From Ruegeria lacuscaerulensis (GTDB lineage Bacteria > Pseudomonadota > Alphaproteobacteria > Rhodobacterales > Rhodobacteraceae), in NCBI RefSeq assembly GCF_013033355.1, contig NZ_WQDY01000007.1:124001-188000 (forward strand): a stretch of DNA of 64,000 nt, in the 5' to 3' direction. The position numbers and the translations under genes were made by a program. A model generated the notes under the pieces. That model was not told the origin of the DNA, did no database searches, and saw only the letters and a list, made by a program, of their open reading frames with translations. Of this stretch, positions 63,670 through 64,000 are shown piece after piece (within the stretch, counting starts at the first letter, position 1; every line of letters starts with the position of its first letter).

Positions 63670-64000
63670 ATGCCAGACACCCTGACCATTGTCGTAGTAG
63701 AGGAAGACCGCGAGCGTGCGATTGCCATCGTCGACGCACTCAACGCGTCCGGGGCCTATGATGTGCACGTGATCGGCAATGTCTCCAGCCTTGCGCGCAA
63801 GATTGCCGCCTTGATTCCGGATGTGGTGCTGATCGACATCGACAACCCGACCCGCGATATGCTTGAGGAACTGACGCTTGCATCCGGGCCTCTAGAACGG
63901 CCCGTGGCCATGTTCGTCTCGGGCGCAGCCGGAGATCTGGCCTCGACCGCGATTGAGGCGGGCTTGTCGGCTTATGTGGTTGACGGGATGCAGCCGGATC
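63670..64000 (+). CDS. nasT: NasT/AmiR-type ANTAR response regulator, N-terminal part (3' end outside window)
   Basis: The frame is open from the ATG at 63670 to the window edge, giving 110 residues. It shows a receiver-like domain of the AmiR/NasT type: ITVVVEEDRE-like opening (TIVVVEEDRERA), VVLIDIDNPTRD with possible phosphoacceptor Asp56, RPVAMFVSG and a GLSAYVVDG segment that leads toward the ANTAR RNA-binding domain, which lies beyond the window. Such regulators bind hairpins in nitrate or amide leader RNAs to prevent termination. It is divergent from serC; the 285-base gap holds the serC leader and probably both promoters. Confidence 0.85.
   Translation, partial: MPDTLTIVVVEEDRERAIAIVDALNASGAYDVHVIGNVSSLARKIAALIPDVVLIDIDNPTRDMLEELTLASGPLERPVAMFVSGAAGDLASTAIEAGLSAYVVDGMQPD

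Noticed and set aside
63390-63743. A minus-strand frame across the serC leader and into nasT
   Set aside because: It overlaps a structured leader RNA and the plus-strand regulator frame, and has no ribosome site or domain.

Overview
The window looks like a chromosomal segment of a marine alphaproteobacterium of the Roseobacter group (Rhodobacteraceae), close to Ruegeria or Phaeobacter in style. The reasons are the gene families and pairings: CcrM with GANTC sites, FlaF/FlbT flagellin control, a serC leader RNA before serC-serA, a Pseudomonas-type hut route, a putrescine ABC system, AlkB, and a DnaJ/CbpM pair. Both ends cut genes: a TldD/PmbA-family protease enters at the left edge and a NasT-like ANTAR response regulator leaves at the right. 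I see no rRNA, tRNA, CRISPR array, insertion sequence or prophage. No gap between genes exceeds 300 bases.

Layout. 1-3.4 kb: PmbA end, CysQ-like phosphatase, a KdtA-like glycosyltransferase and lpxK, overlapping head to tail (envelope and lipid A). 3.4-5.8 kb: DsbA-like protein and DciA-like DUF721 protein, divergent from mutY. 5.8-13.8 kb: alkB, a membrane class III cyclase, ccrM, rnhB, two small secreted proteins, a membrane-anchored winged-helix protein and a DUF427-adenylate cyclase fusion. 13.8-19.5 kb: flagellar genes (DUF1217 protein, flbT, flaF, flagellin, FlgN-like, rod-binding protein, fliK, flgD). 19.5-28 kb: a phosphotransferase, then a putrescine locus: FAD oxidase, permeases, ATPase, binding protein, GntR regulator and putrescine-pyruvate aminotransferase, with a repeated candidate operator. 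28-31.3 kb: lytic transglycosylase, WYL regulator divergent from a GST, DUF1801 protein. 31.3-38.5 kb: rnr, a TIGR04282 glycosyltransferase and dapE; an ionotropic-glutamate-receptor-like protein; a LysE exporter and dapD. 38.6-50.7 kb: mixed housekeeping genes (GntR, threonine dehydratase, LOG protein, Cys/Met PLP enzyme, CbpA/CbpM, cytochrome P460, rlmN, small secreted proteins, L-asparaginase II, an ArsR-SRPBCC-YCII operon, serB). 50.8-58.1 kb: a complete histidine-utilization cluster (hutU, G, H, I on the minus strand; hutF, hutC on the plus strand) around a palindromic operator. 58.2-64 kb: matB, a calcineurin-like phosphatase, serA, serC with its leader RNA, and the partial nasT.

Amino-acid metabolism is the recurring theme. 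serA, serC and serB together cover serine synthesis; dapD and dapE belong to lysine/DAP synthesis; the hut, putrescine, asparaginase and threonine dehydratase genes degrade nitrogen compounds; and the last gene is a nitrogen-type antiterminator regulator.

The most unusual item is the protein at 35515-36573. A periplasmic amino-acid-binding fold is split by a two-helix pore whose loop resembles eukaryotic NMDA-type receptors rather than a potassium-channel filter. Next come the DUF427-cyclase fusion with its membrane winged-helix neighbour, and several clean inverted repeats placed where repressor operators would sit.

Functions were assigned by reading translated sequence and recalling family motifs; no database search was run.
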